In this document: positions 18,801-30,545 of the stretch, piece by piece
How positions within the stretch are numbered: position 1 is the stretch's first letter
How the letters are laid out: each line of letters opens with the position of its first letter
Assembly: GCF_024713975.1 (NCBI RefSeq)
Contig: NC_091110.1
Coordinates: 18,629,501 to 18,693,500 of the forward strand
DNA length: 64,000 nt
Reading direction: 5' to 3'
From: Paralichthys olivaceus
Taxonomy: Eukaryota > Chordata > Actinopteri > Pleuronectiformes > Paralichthyidae
Position numbers and translations under genes: made by a program
Notes under the pieces: generated by a model
What the model saw: only the letters and a program-made list of their open reading frames with translations
Database searches by the model: none
Told to the model about the DNA's origin: nothing

Positions 18801-21800
18801 AAAAAAATCACTTCCTAAGTCCAGTGTACTTTCTGTAAGGTGCTCGGTTTATTCACCCAACAATCTAAAACTTTGAGATACACTCTTTACAATAACTGAT
18901 TAGTCAATCGGCAATTGTCATAGTCAATTAAGTCCCGAGGTCATTTCTTAAGCACGTGCCAAAAACGTTCTACTTTTAGCTTCGCCAATGTGATGATTTG
19001 ATGCTTTTCTCAGGTTTATTTCGCTGTGAATTGAATGTTTTGAGGATTAGTTTGCAGTTGTAGGCTAAATAAAACAATGTATGTCCTGTAACTCTGTACA
19101 GGTCTTCAATAATTAAATTTGTTTGGAGATCAATCCTCCTAATTACGTACGACTTTCTTTTTTATGTTCAAAAGAAAATGATCTTGCTTATGCCTTTTTA
19201 AAATGACCATGTTTGAAATAAAGGCTTCCTGAGAGTGACCCATTTGAGAAGCTGAGACCAGAGAATGTTTCTTCTTGAATGTTTTAACAAAATGAATGTT
19301 GGTTCATTTTCTGATAACCTCCTAACCAACTGCAATCTTTCTTGTATTCACGCAAGGCTAATCTTCTGTCTCTGTGCTTTTCAGTGTCGTGTCACAAGAT
19401 TAGAGAGTAGGCCAAGAGAACGAGGGCGAACCTCCAGCCAATCGGAGGAGCAGTAGATGTCTGCTGCAACCTCAAAAAGACATTTTAACCACCCACAGAC
19501 TGTTCTTACACAGGAGGGAGCAGCTGAAGAGGCAACACCAGGATATGAGTCTTCATTCAGAGCAGGCCATCGACCTCACACCGGAAACAATGTGCCCAAA
19601 GGAAACAAAAGAGGCCCAAGAGAAAAACTTCATGAATCCGCTTTTGTTTTCTTTTTGTTGAAACTTTACGTAAAAAACACGTCTTTGTCCGCTTACCACC
19701 CAGGGATCAGTGCAATGTCAAAGGAAATGGACCCAGGCCAGTTTGTCCGCATAGGACGGCACAACCACTACTCCTCTCGCACCAAGCAGAGTAAAGGTGA
19801 ATGTGCAGTCACATATCTTGAGGAAAGCAGAGAAAACACAACTCCTACAACAAGCCCAATCATAACATCTATAAGAGACAGAGAAAACCGGATCAGCCAG
19901 TTAAATGCTGTCCTCCAATGACGCGTGCAGTTCAATCCTCAAACCTAACAGAGAGCATCTGTCCTGAAACCTGCAAAGAGCCGAGACCCCAACTGAAAGG
20001 GAAGTCTGGACAGATGTACACGTGCTCCCGAGGCCCGGAGTCGAACACCAAGCTGCACCTCGTCAAACAGCAACAAGGACAGGCCAAGAATCGGCCTGGG
20101 AGCTGAATATCTGAGGGTGTCTTGCAAAGAACATCTATGAGGACAATCCTGTGGTGATGATGATCTCAAGGAATCTAGAGAGCACATGTGAAGGTGAAGA
20201 GGAGAACAATCCTTCAGTTCCTTGTTTCCATGGATTGAGAAAAGCCAGTTGCATACAAAAAAACACACACACATAAGCACCATCCCTCCCCCTAGTGGTG
20301 GAAACTGGAACATGCACATTGGAGACAGAAGGGAGAGGGGGGAAGGGAGACAGAGAAGGCTGTCTGCAGATCTCCGCCATTTCGCAACCAGATTGTTTAC
20401 TGACACGACGTGGCCATTGCAGCAGTTTTCCACTAGATGGGGAACGTGGGGATTTGGAGGCCGGTGGATGGGGATATGGGTGCAGCTGAATGAGGCTCCA
20501 ACCTGAAGCCAAGGCAATGAGAAGAGCCTATATTTAAATAAAGATGTTAGAAGAGACCCAAGCTTCAGCCGTGACCGTAGAAGTAAAACTCTGATGGTTC
20601 AAATGTTAAATATCAGATCGGACCTTTTTATGAAACTGCAAATAAAAATAAATGCACAACAGATTCTATTTCTAAGGCTATAAAATGTTCATGGTTCAAT
20701 CATTCACTGTCCTTTCCAACATAATCTGAACCTGGTGTGTGACAAGACCCGACATTCGTACTAATGTGTCCTATCTTTAGATTTATTGCAAGAGGGCTGA
20801 AGAGCACGTCAGCGCTACCTAAACACAAAGCAAAGACACATTACACAAACAGCTGCGCACTACTGCTAGCAATGAGCCAACACCCCGATGATAAAGTACA
20901 CAAATGCATATCACGCAGCTTTAGAACGTAAATGAAGGATTGCTTTTCAGGCCATCTATGAGACCATCCTATGAGCTGTGAATGTTTCCACAAGGCCTGA
21001 AGAGGTGAAACTATCCAGGATCTCACAAGAGAAAAAGCAAAGTTTGAGGAAAAGTTGGAACAATATCAGATTTGGTGCAGCAGGAGTTTTGGTTTTAGTT
21101 TGTTCCTCTCTAGTACTTTAAGTCAGGGCTTAAATCTCAATTTACAAAAACCACAAGTCTAAGTGTGCGTCATAACGTGGCGTTTATCTTACACCTTCCT
21201 TTTGTAACCCTTCCACTGACACAACCTGAAATTTCAACAACCTCAGGTCTTTCACAAATTCTTGGCTCTGCATATTCCCAAAGCAGAAATCACACATGTG
21301 GAGTTTCCTGGTGGCTAAACAGCTCTTCGCACAATAGTAACAACCTCAGCTTGAGACCAGGATACCAACCTTCCTCTTCCCCCTTGTTTCCTGTCACTTC
21401 TCTGCTGTCCAGTCTCCAAATACAGAAAAAAAAGAAAGTGCCCAATATTCAAACCCCCTGAAAATATCCCCAGGAATATGCCAATGATTTACCTGCAACT
21501 GTAAACTTACAGATAATGACGAGCATTGTATGACCCTGAGTCAGAGAGCTGCAGCTGGTAAACAGCAGCCTAACAATCGTCCTTTAGATTGATTAGCACT
21601 CACAGGAGTCTTGTGTTTCAGAATATTCCTGATCACACAGCCTAGGCTGCACAATCCCCAGGAGCGTCATTATAACATAACCAGGAATACATGAGCAAAG
21701 AGATGGAGGGATAGAAGAAAAGATAAGACAGAAGAAGATCCGATCTTCAGGAGGTCAGACCTCAATATTCTCATATCGAGAATGACATCACATTTCCTGT

Positions 21801-24800
21801 GAAATATATATATAGATATAAACAGCAGTTGTGCTATTCCATGACATCTCACTCGCAGCAGCACCGCTCCTCCTCCTCCTCCTCCTCAAGTCCTCGATTT
21901 CAGGAATCAAGAGCTGTCACTGTTGCAGATAAAGCTGCAGCAACTGCTTTGAGAAGCAAATCTTACAAACTGAGAAATCATCTCATTAAGAAGACATCAG
22001 CAGCTCAGAACAATTGCAAAAAGGACCTGGGAAACAAGACCATGCATCTCCTCAGACCATCAACCCCAACCAAGGCTGAAGAGTATACAGCTAACATGTC
22101 TTTTCCCTTGTGTGCCTCCAGGAAGCATCATACCTGCTTTCTTCTCATGGCCTCCATTGAGAAGAAGAAGGCGTCAGAGGGAGTGGGTGTTTTAGAGAGA
22201 GAGAGAGAGAGAGAGGTAGAGAGAGAGAAAGCGAGAGAGTGTGAGAGAGAGGGAGGGAGAGAAGGGGGGAGGACAGAGAGAGAGGTAGAGAGAGCGAGAA
22301 CGTGCCGAACAGATTGTTCCTCTTTTTCTTTCCCCCGCATGCCCATTCACCTCGTCGGTCATGTGACCTGGTGGCTCCCTCTGTCGGCCCTCTTCTTCAG
22401 AGGGTCTCCACAGAGCATGCTCAGTCACTTCAGACAGCTACACCACTCCATAAAATGGAAGACCTCATTGCCAACAAAGAGATCCACTGGAGCAGAGTCA
22501 CCACAGACATGCTGCAAATCCAACCCAATGTTTTAATCTCACACAGAAGCGCTCATTAATATCTGTCACCCTGCTTCTTCAGATTGTAACTCTTCTGGTT
22601 TTTCCTCTTCCCCTTTGTGTGACGGCCTCTTAGCTCTTGAGCAGGCACAGGGACGAGCACCTCGGTAAGGTACAAAAATAATAATAAAGGTCAAAGTAAA
22701 AAGAGATAACAGCCCTAGATGCATATCAGATGTCTGTCAGGGTCCTGACAAGTCGAACGTTGTCCATTGCAGATGTCAGGCCTCATCCAAACCTCCCAAC
22801 AGGAGAGTCTTTTGTCTCTGCAGAGCCTTGGCCCAATGAAGTCAGCAAAAAGCAACACTGCCGCGAGGCCACGCAACTCATAATAAGTCACAGAAATTAA
22901 GTAAGAGACCGAGCCGCCACTGGAGGAAATGCCTGAAACAAAAGATCCAAAAGGAGCCAAAAAAGAAAGTGAACAAATAGTGTTCAGCTACAAACAGAAG
23001 AAACTACACACACAAAGTGAATGTATTGTTGTCAGGCCTTTGTCCTTCATGTGGCCTGTCCTGTTCTTCATGTGGTCATATGATCATGATGCTTCTTAGT
23101 TACAGCCATAACTACAGTTAAGTTAAATTTTCTGTTACTTTCGTTGACTCGTTAAGTTTATAAAATATCATGAAAGAGCAGAGACGTCCGTCTGAGGTAC
23201 CCAGAGTTCACTGTGATGTCTCTCCGACACTCATAATCAGATAATAGGAATGAGCACCAAGAAGCAAATTGGACATGTGAGGAGCCAGGAGCAGCAAATA
23301 TCTGGCATTTTTGGAGTGAGATGAGTTTTCTTTGCAGGGAAATCTCAGACACAGGAATGCAGATGTACAGATGTCGTGGCTTATTCTGTTTCACGACTTA
23401 ACCACGATGAACCACCTCAATAGGACAAACACGAACTCAGGGACCAATGCATAAAAAAGAGCAGGATAAGTTAAACAGGAGCAGACAATTTGTTGTTTGC
23501 TATGCAAAATCCACAAGGTAATCCACAAAGGGACACCACCCATGAGCAAAGAATAATCAAACTAATGGACAATCACGAGACCGGAGCATCTAAGGAGCGG
23601 AGTGTGCAAGTGTTTCAGGTTTTACACCATAAACGTGGACGGAAAAGTGATAATCTGCTTTCAGCCATTTACTGAACTCCGTATTTTCTCCAGAGGAGGT
23701 GCATGTGTGGACACAAATGTCGGAGTGAGACGCTCGGCAGTCTCTGCGAACTTTCTGAGCCTAACCTCATGTATAAAGTCCATAGAAATCCAGAAGTCGA
23801 TGTGAGAACACAGCAGGGGATCCTGACGCTAAATTCAACACGAGTGGGGGGGTTGAAGACTCTTCCAACGCAACAAAAATGAAAAAAACAAAAAGAAAAA
23901 ACAAATATCTCTCTGAGAAAAAGCGACGACTTCGACGAAGATGTGAAGAGAGTTTGTGGTGATAAGAGCAGACGACGGTGTCGGGGTGTGAACCTGATCA
24001 CGTGAACAACACTCCCACTGGCTTGCTGTGGATTTTCCAGAAATGTTCCAGCTGTATTTTCACATGAGCTCACTCTGACATTTTACTGCGGGACCGGCAG
24101 GGAAGGTTCTGGAAAATGCGTTCTCACATACGAAAGTTTTCAGGAAAATATCTGGACTTCAGTGCTCGTCCGACAGTAATTTAAGAGGCGAATACCCCAT
24201 CAAACATATTTGCTGTGTGAATGGGACTTTCCTCACAGAACTAGAGTCAGAGTCAGTGATGTTTTCTCCCTCAGGGCGTGAAAAGGATATGACAACAAAG
24301 TTAAGGTGTTAAGCATTCTGGAAATGTTCCATCCATTGCTTGTAAACACCACAACACGATGAACTGAGAGCGTATACTCATCAATGTAAGAAACGAAAGA
24401 GAAAGTGGACTCTGCTGGGCCGTGCCTGTCAGAGATGGTGTGAGAAGATATCAACAACTGTCTAAACATGGTGAAGCGATATCTCCCTCACAGTCCTCAC
24501 GATGTGACTCCATCACTTTGGTCTTCTTTAGCAACATAACCAGGTCCAAACCACTTTGGTCAATGACAAAAAAAAAAAAACTAAATATCTTTTTCCAAAA
24601 GTTTGCTTGAGCACAAATTACAAAAAAATCCCATGTCATGCCACTCTAGCAGCTCAGCGAGTAGAACACGTATAACACGCCAAGCCTGAGTGCTTACCGC
24701 AACAGCCCAGGTTCGATTCCAGACCAACATTATTTTGGGAAGTGGTATTCAAATGCTCCGTGTACCATTTTCTGTGTGTACAAAGATTATAAATGAAAAG

Positions 24801-27467
24801 CCTCGTTGAATGGTCAACCGGATAAACTTTCCTCTATCGCCTCCTAGATTTCCAAAAATCCAACACACAATTTATTTATTTTCAACTAAGCACAAAAAAG
24901 GGGGCAACAATCCTTCCTCTCGAGGGGATTCACAGACAACCCCACTGTCAAAAACATCTTTTACAGTTTGTTCAATGTGAGTTGATGTTGCACCTTTATT
25001 CTGCCTCAGTGTTCTCTGTTAAAGGTATGAACCCAGAACAAGCCTTGATGTTCTGCCTTCATGCCTGCAGCGGAGGTGTCACCCCCCCTTTCATCAATGT
25101 AGATGTAAAAGTTGAAGAGCCTGAACGACGTCACTGTTCTGTTACATGAGACATAAGAGTGTTTCAACAACACCATTTCCACAAGAGCGGAGGCTGGGGT
25201 ATCAGTTGAGCCACACTGATATATACAAACATGTGAAGTCTGCTCAAACTAAAGCGTGAATTCATTGGTTTCCCACCTTCTTATTAATCTGAATGAGGGA
25301 AATCGATAAAGCCTCGATGGTTGGCACACGTCACTGATTGATTCAAGTAAACTGCAGATCTCGACACAATCTGGAGCACCAGGTGCAGAAGCTCTTGTCA
25401 GCCGCGACACAGTGGAGCATGTCGCTCAAACATGAGGGGACATTGCAAAGTATACACGGATGTATGAACTGGAAAAGAAGATGTGATTGTCATTCCCCGG
25501 TGCCTAAGGTGAAGTGATGCAGGGATTTATTTTATCCTCACAACTGGAACCACCGAATGTTACGTTTATCTGCTTGGAAGAAAAGTCTGAAAAAATTGAA
25601 CCACAATCAAAATAATTGCTGGTTCATTTTCTTTCCATCGAATGTTCAGATTCAGCTCTATATTCATCATTTAGATTAAATATTGAATTCAGAACAGGAG
25701 CGCAGAACCTACACCTATAAATGTATACACAAACAAAACAACAAGCACTGCACTGAGATTTTAAACTTATTAGAAAATAAAAAAATCAGGTGAAACCAAA
25801 ATGATCTGCTCATCCAGATGACACTGGGGGGGGCAGGGCAATAAAACAATATCAGTAATGGTCACAAAGGATATATAGCGATATAATGCTTGTGTTTTGT
25901 GTAAGCACAGTGAGGAGTAACACATAATTGATTTGCCTTAGTTTTGTAAAATGTTTTGCTGTTTATTCAAACCTTCACTCGGGAGCAAAAATCAGGCTTC
26001 AGTCCCTGCTTCGTCTTTTACAGATCCAAGATCGCAGCGTAGATCTCAACAACTACACTGCTTATATACATATATACACAATATACCTACTCACATATAC
26101 TACTATTACTGGCAACACCTCCATCATTACAACTGTCACTGCTGTTCCCTTCATCTGTCAACTTTTTCAAACTTGAAACATCAACACACTTTACGTTAGA
26201 CGTTGTCCATCCTCTCTAATATCGTAAATATTATTTGTCGTTGTGCTTTTTTTCAGTCGTTTTTTTATTTCTATATCCTCCCTGTCCTTTTTGGCTTCAA
26301 TGCATCAACAGGACAAAGTTGTGGCAGCAGAGCTTCACTGTTGTGATCCACTTCACTCGCAGCACCGCTGAGGAGGAATCAGCACAAACGCTGTTAGAGC
26401 GACCCCTGCAGCACGAGCGTGGATCACATCCCTCCAAAAGAAAAGAAAGGAAGAAGGAAAGACGTGAAGCTGGGATGCATTTTGCACAACTCTGTGTTGT
26501 TGAGCCCGAGCAATGAAAGTCACATCTGTCTGCCTTTACTGGTGCAAACCTGCAAAAACAATGCAACATGTCACAGGCTGGTGTGCAGCGACTCAGAGCC
26601 GCGACAATACCCTGCGAACAGCTAACAAAGCCGGGCCTGCAGCGGGAGAATAACCCCTCGCTGCTGGAGGAGTGTAACCTGGAAAACTGACAGTGTCCGG
26701 AGCAGGAGAGCCGGTGTGAGAAGTGGCGCCATATGTTTACAGTGGGAGGTTGTGAGCAGCGCTGCCTGCATTTGCCTGCATAATTTATCACGGGGGGCTA
26801 ACACGCTGCACAGCCCGGGGAGGACAACACAGAGACCCGGGCATGAAGCCGCGTTGTCCCGCATCACTCACACGCACCAGCTCGCGTCGTTTAAACGCAA
26901 CGATCAAATTGAGACATCCCTTTTTTTTTCTGGCGATTTTTTTTTGAGGGGGGTGGGGGGGTGAAAGTGTGCACAGCCTGCAAGCTAGCGCTGCTACTAC
27001 TAGCTGCTAGCTAAGCAGCGGTGTGGAGATTAGCCATCGGTGAGCGGTTGACACACAACGCGGCAGAAACGATGAGTAACAGACGGGCGAAGGGAAACAC
27101 GTGCAGGTGTGTGCTGGGGTTTATTATCCGCCAAAGCAGAAGCGGGGACGGGGACGTGAGCCGGGAACGTGTGTGACGAAGCCCCGGAGAGGAGCCGCCA
27201 ACGCGCCCGCACGGATCATTCACGTTCCGGGGCGCAGCATCTTCCTGCCCTCCCGGTCCGACACAAAAGCAGGAGGCTCCGGTGGCCGCCAGCGGGGGAA
27301 TTCACGACCCTCCGCCGCCGCGACACCGAACACTCGCCGGTGGACAAGCGCGGGCTCCGGCCCCCGGGGAGAGACTCGGTCCCCGGGGCCCGGAACACGG
27401 TGTGAAAGTAAAAGAAGGTGGCCGCGGGTCCGGCTCACACACTCACCTCCGTCCTGACCGAAGCCAT
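9833..27467 (-). CDS. ehmt1: Euchromatic histone-lysine N-methyltransferase 1 (GLP)
   Basis: Nuclear H3K9 mono/dimethyltransferase, partner of EHMT2/G9a. Complete: coding exons at 27467-27447, 18714-18624, 18534-18029, 17573-17357, 17270-17122, 16980-16831, 16714-16643, 16454-16352, 15976-15839, 15660-15380, 15275-15043, 14805-14590, 14494-14412, 14294-14188, 14099-13977, 13880-13779, 13245-13141, 13047-12893, 12765-12595, 12434-12290, 12186-12109, 11600-11485, 11393-11307, 10646-10568, 10386-10211 and 10022-9833. They total 3894 nt (1297 aa); human is about 1298. Order: [18 protein letters not shown] block, acidic run, Lys/Arg block, Cys-rich RING-like region (about 490-600), ankyrin repeats (about 730-1005), pre-SET, SET with FLNHMCEPN and GFNYG, post-[11 protein letters not shown]. 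The aromatic cage that reads H3K9me1/2 is kept ([23 protein letters not shown]). All phases agree. The acceptor at 16714 is the least certain junction. EHMT1 rather than EHMT2 is inferred from the N-terminal half and neighbours. Confidence 0.96.
11765..11930 (+). repeat. Fragment of a dispersed repeat related to the 54.6 kb element
   Basis: Inside an ehmt1 intron, a stretch containing ACGGAGGCCGCCATGTTTTT, then CACTGGACAAACTAAA and CAACTGAAGCTACCACAGG closely matches the interior of the inverted-repeat element at 54597-54962. The terminal inverted repeats are not visible here, so this is a partial copy. Confidence 0.65.
12187..12289 (-). other. GC-AG intron in ehmt1
   Basis: The exon ending THLQ (CTACAG) is followed by GCAAGTTAG, not GT. 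The next exon starts YCVCKEDC after CAACAG. The junction restores HLQYCVC, the conserved pre-SET reading. The donor matches the strong CAG|GCAAGT form typical of functional GC-AG introns. The intron is 103 nt. Confidence 0.88.
19380..20106 (+). pseudogene. Possible decayed coding sequence inside ehmt1 intron 1
   Basis: On the strand opposite ehmt1, a frame starting after a TTTTCAG at about 19384 runs to a TAG at 19454-19456. It resumes in the same frame with an adjacent ATG to 19921 (154 codons, including [17 protein letters not shown] and SIIRDRE-like text). At 19918 an overlapping ATGA starts a further 62-codon frame in another phase, ending at 20106. One in-frame stop plus one frame change looks like a degraded reading frame, but no family was recognised and the stretch may be non-coding. 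Confidence 0.2.
22195..22293. repeat. GA-rich microsatellite
   Basis: Imperfect (GA)n / GAGAGG tract in ehmt1 intron 1. It creates a spurious Glu-Arg reading frame on the plus strand. Confidence 0.9.
24640..24730 (+). repeat. tRNA-derived SINE-like segment
   Basis: Contains an A-box-like CAGCTCAGCGAGTAGAAC (about 24650-24667) and a B-box GGTTCGATTCC (24710-24720), spaced and ordered as in a tRNA-type pol III promoter. It does not fold into an obvious intact tRNA, so a degenerate SINE head is more likely than a functional tRNA. Confidence 0.5.
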
Positions 27468-27480
27468 GGTGCTGCACACT
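27030..27480. promoter_or_regulatory. CpG-rich region around ehmt1 exon 1
   Basis: Strongly GC- and CpG-rich compared with flanking DNA, and it surrounds the first coding exon (27467-27447). This is typical of a CpG-island promoter of a housekeeping gene. The transcription start itself cannot be placed from the sequence. Confidence 0.6.
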
Positions 27481-27553
27481 AACCCCGCCCACCCGACACG
27501 ACGTCACACTTATTCATTTACTGAGGGTGTCATACCTGGAGGACGATAATCAA

Positions 27554-27593
<40 letters not shown>

Positions 27594-27595
27594 GA
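27554..27595. repeat. (TTA)n microsatellite
   Basis: About 14 tandem ATT/TTA units upstream of ehmt1. A second AAT-type array lies at about 27897-27932. The whole stretch 27550-28400 is very AT-rich and carries no gene. Confidence 0.95.
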
Positions 27596-27901
27596 TTATA
27601 GTGAGAATGCTATTATAATAATCACAGTAATAATAATAATGGTAGTAATCATAATAACATAATCATGACAGTAATAATAGTAATTTTAATGATGATGACA
27701 ACAATAATAATTATAATAATAGAAAATGACAGTTACACAACAAATAAAACTTAAATAATGAATAAATCACATTGGAAATGACGAAATAATGATCGTTATC
27801 AGATGTTAGAAGAAGAGACAAGTTAGACAGATATTTATATAAAATGATATTTAAAACGTAAATACTGCACAAACATACCGGAAACTAAACTAGATAACAA
27901 C

Positions 27902-27934
<33 letters not shown>

Positions 27935-28483
27935 CTTATTTAAGTGATATACAAGTTTGACAAAATGAGAATTCAATCCATTCAAAGCAAACCATAAAAA
28001 AACTAATTAAAAGCAATAGGAAGAACACGCAGCAATTAAGCGCAGATACATGAAAAATGTAAAAACAGGAAAACATGAACATTGTAAAATGACTGAAATA
28101 GACGGTGAGATTGAAACAAGGTGAAAGCACACCTATAAAAAATGTGTCTTCAAGAGAGATTTAAAAGAGAAGCGCACTAACACCACACTTCCTTATTATA
28201 TTTAGTACAGTGATGGTATAAGCTGTACATGAGATACATACTGATATACTTTAAATACATGTTCAGATACGATATAGCTTCATATCTTCAAATTGTTTTA
28301 AGAGGAATAAAAATTTGTAGCAATAACAATCATAAATAGTAAATGAGTAAAAGTAAATTTAAGTGTGTGACGTATAATTAAAAAATATAAGTAAATAATA
28401 TTAAACGACCCAGTAGATTCTCGACGTCGCCAGTAGAGGGGGATAGAGGGACGGAGCAGCAGGATCCAGAAGACGACGGCCTC

Positions 28484-28550
28484 TGATTGGCTGAGGTTCA
28501 CACATGAAGCGCGACGATTGGTTGAGACAATATCAGAATGAGCCAATCAG
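28484..28550. promoter_or_regulatory. Cluster of three CCAAT boxes between ehmt1 and ssna1
   Basis: ATTGG at 28486-28490, ATTGG at 28517-28521 and CCAAT at 28543-28547, spaced about 26-31 bp, in the 1.35 kb gap between the two divergent start codons. Regularly spaced CCAAT boxes are typical NF-Y sites in head-to-head promoters. They lie nearer ssna1. Confidence 0.55.
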
Positions 28551-28617
28551 GGGGCCGGCTAGAGGCGGGTTTCCGGGGTTGTGAAAAATACCACATCCGG
28601 TGGGCGCTTACGTCCCA

Positions 28618-28631
28618 GTTGCCCGGGAAAC
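28618..28631 (+). promoter_or_regulatory. RFX X-box-like motif upstream of ssna1
   Basis: GTTGCCCGGGAAAC resembles the RFX consensus GTNRCC-spacer-RGYAAC with one mismatch in the right half-site. RFX factors drive genes for centriole and cilium proteins, and SSNA1 is such a protein, so the site fits its neighbour. Motif evidence only. Confidence 0.45.
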
Positions 28632-28635
28632 CGCC

Positions 28636-28659
28636 ATGAAGCAGGACGTCGTCAAGTGA
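28636..28659 (+). other. Short upstream ORF before ssna1
   Basis: ATG in a good context (ACCGCCATGA) followed by six codons and TGA (reads MKQDVVK), about 155 bp upstream of the ssna1 start. It would be in the 5' UTR if transcription starts upstream of 28636, which the position of the CCAAT and X-box motifs suggests but does not prove. Confidence 0.4.
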
Positions 28660-28813
28660 AATACTCGAAACTTTGAGTTTTAAAATTCATCTTCCGTCGA
28701 AGTCACGAGACAAGAGCGGGATCGAACCACCGGACCCGGTTCATCCAGGAAGTCACGGACACGTTAGCGTTAGCATTAGCCGCCGGTGTTGCACCGCCCA
28801 GTGTTAGCTCAAC

Positions 28814-30281
28814 ATGACCCAACAAGCTGCAGCTCTGCAGACCTACAACAACGAGCTGGTGAAGTGTAAGTGTTCGTTCCCCTCTGAGGTCATTTCACCC
28901 TCTTCAGACTTAAACTGCGACTTAAAAGTACTTTTACACTGTCAGTCCATGTCTGCACTACTCTCATCCTGTCCACTGTGTACTAGTACTTATAATGTCT
29001 TAGTGTGGCTGTTGTTTTAGATGAACCCGTGATGTGATGGTATAACCTGTGTCCTCCTGACTGGGGACCAGGAGACAGAATCGTGTTGTCTTGCTGTGGA
29101 CGCTGTCTCCACTGCACAGAGAATGAAAGTCATCTGAACCAGCCACAGAGTTCAGACCTGAAGTCGTTTATATTCCTCTGCTTGATATTCTCCATCTCGC
29201 TGTGTTTTCATGTGTAAAGCGAGCTGTGGCTCCGTCACTCTTCTCTCCTAAACAGATTATGAGTCTCCTCCGCTGTGCTTGTTGGCCGGTCGGACCAGCC
29301 AACTCTTCAATCAGATTAACTCACACTCAAGATTACACCCGTCTATCACCTGGAAATCACTCAGTCACACAGACTCACACAGTGTATTTGATATAATAAG
29401 CGTTTTACTTCACGAGAACACAGCATTGAGATCCACGCTCTGGTCTAATAAACCCCTCTTGTCTCGGTCAGGTATCGAGGACTTGTACTTCAAGCGTGAA
29501 GAGCTGAACCGTCAGATCAGGGATGAGCAGACGGAGAAGGAACGACTGCAGCACGACGTCCGCGTCCTCACAGAGAAGCTGAGCAGAGTCAACGAGAGCC
29601 TGGCGCAAAGACTCGTCACCCGCGACACCTTCGACCGCACCATTGCCGAGTCCGAGGCTGCGTACACCAAGGTGTGTGTCTTGATTCCTTTCTCATCATT
29701 TAAAAGACTTGGAAGTCATTAAATAAGTGTTTATCTCAAAGAAACTTAAAGAAACTCGTGTTAGCGAACGCTGTCAGAGGCCTCGGTAGATTTATGATGA
29801 CATACCTGATACCCTCAGGTTAATTTCCTTTTAGGAATCCATAGGTGACTCAACAACAGGCTGACGCAGTAACTCTGCTGCCCTCTGGAACACTGTTATT
29901 TTTCTTTATGGGTTTACTCTCCATCATTTCCTCCTGCAGCAGTTTCACCTCACTCAGGTACACCCCACGTACTGAAGCTGAACTCCCTGAGCGCTCGCAC
30001 TAATCACTGCAAACACACTCCTAAGCTGCTCTTATTAAAGAACAACAAGGCAGTCATCAGTCTCCACCCTGTTTAAATTACCTCCACAGTGCAGCAGCAG
30101 CACGTCAGCTGTACGTCATCGACCCCACACATACAACTCATAGTTTTTACAGTTTGGTGAGTGTCTTTAATTTTTGTTCCTCTTACAGATCCTGGAGAGT
30201 TCCCAGTCTCTCCTCAGCATCCTGAAGCAGGAGGCAGGAAACCTGAGTAAAGCCGCAGAGAGTCGGAGGAAGGAGCACTGA
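28814..30281 (+). CDS. ssna1: SSNA1 (Sjogren syndrome nuclear autoantigen 1, NA14)
   Basis: Small coiled-coil protein of centrioles, basal bodies and midbodies that self-assembles into fibrils and promotes microtubule branching and nucleation. Three coding exons: 28814-28865, 29472-29671 and 30189-30281, in total 345 nt or 114 aa (human 119). It starts [18 protein letters not shown] as in the family. Exon 2 is an almost unbroken heptad coiled coil ([20 protein letters not shown] onward, [28 protein letters not shown]). Exon 3 gives [20 protein letters not shown] and a shorter tail than in mammals. All splice sites are GT-AG and the phases agree. It is divergent from ehmt1 and convergent with tprn. 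Confidence 0.97.
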
Positions 30282-30385
30282 TGGCGACCAGAGGTCATTC
30301 GCTTTGACCACAGCACTTTTTATGCAGTTTATTCTCCACGCTGGACTATTTATGTTTGAATGATATGTTGTTGATTCTTTATTCC

Positions 30386-30391
30386 AATAAA
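30386..30391 (+). terminator. ssna1 polyadenylation signal
   Basis: AATAAA 105 bp after the ssna1 stop codon, followed by a T/GT-rich stretch (ATGTCTTTCTT, CTCTGTGTTTT). It fits a short 3' UTR. Confidence 0.75.
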
Positions 30392-30477
30392 TGTCTTTCT
30401 TATCACTCTCATGACTCTGTGTTTTAAACGCGACACTCATCAGTGAAGATTTTAGTATTTAAAATCCCTCCTGTAGT

Positions 30478-30545
30478 TTTTTCCTTATCCTGCTAAAATG
30501 CAGACAGATGCAGATGAAAACAAAACCTCCTTGGCAGCAATAATA
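30478..30545 (+). repeat. Dispersed repeat tail (ATCCTGCT...CCTCCTTGGC family)
   Basis: Reads TTCCTTATCCTGCTAAAATG, then CAGACAGATG and AAACAAAACCTCCTTGGCAG. The same order of blocks recurs at 35330-35430, 46485-46632 and 49385-49545, and in reverse at 3640-3720. It looks like the 3' tail of a LINE or SINE family. Confidence 0.6.

Larger units (their letters stand above)
18715..27446 (-). other. First intron of ehmt1 (8.7 kb)
   Basis: Bounded by a GT donor after 27447 and a CAG acceptor before 18714. It contains GA-rich microsatellite DNA (22195-22290), a tRNA-derived SINE-like segment (24640-24730), poly-A/T tracts, an open plus-strand stretch at 19380-20106 and CpG-rich DNA near 27 kb. No conserved gene nested in it was recognised. 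Confidence 0.85.

Noticed and set aside
21799-22536. 245-codon plus-strand open frame in ehmt1 intron 1
   Set aside because: Much of it is poly-Ser from a CTC repeat and Glu-Arg from a GA microsatellite. The rest has no coding character.
24640-24730. Functional tRNA gene
   Set aside because: A- and B-box-like sequences are present, but I could not form a complete cloverleaf with paired acceptor stem and anticodon arm; a SINE remnant fits better.
26297-26791. 164-codon minus-strand frame upstream in ehmt1 intron 1
   Set aside because: Cys/Ser-rich with no domain, lying in intronic DNA; no matching splice phases to the ehmt1 exons.
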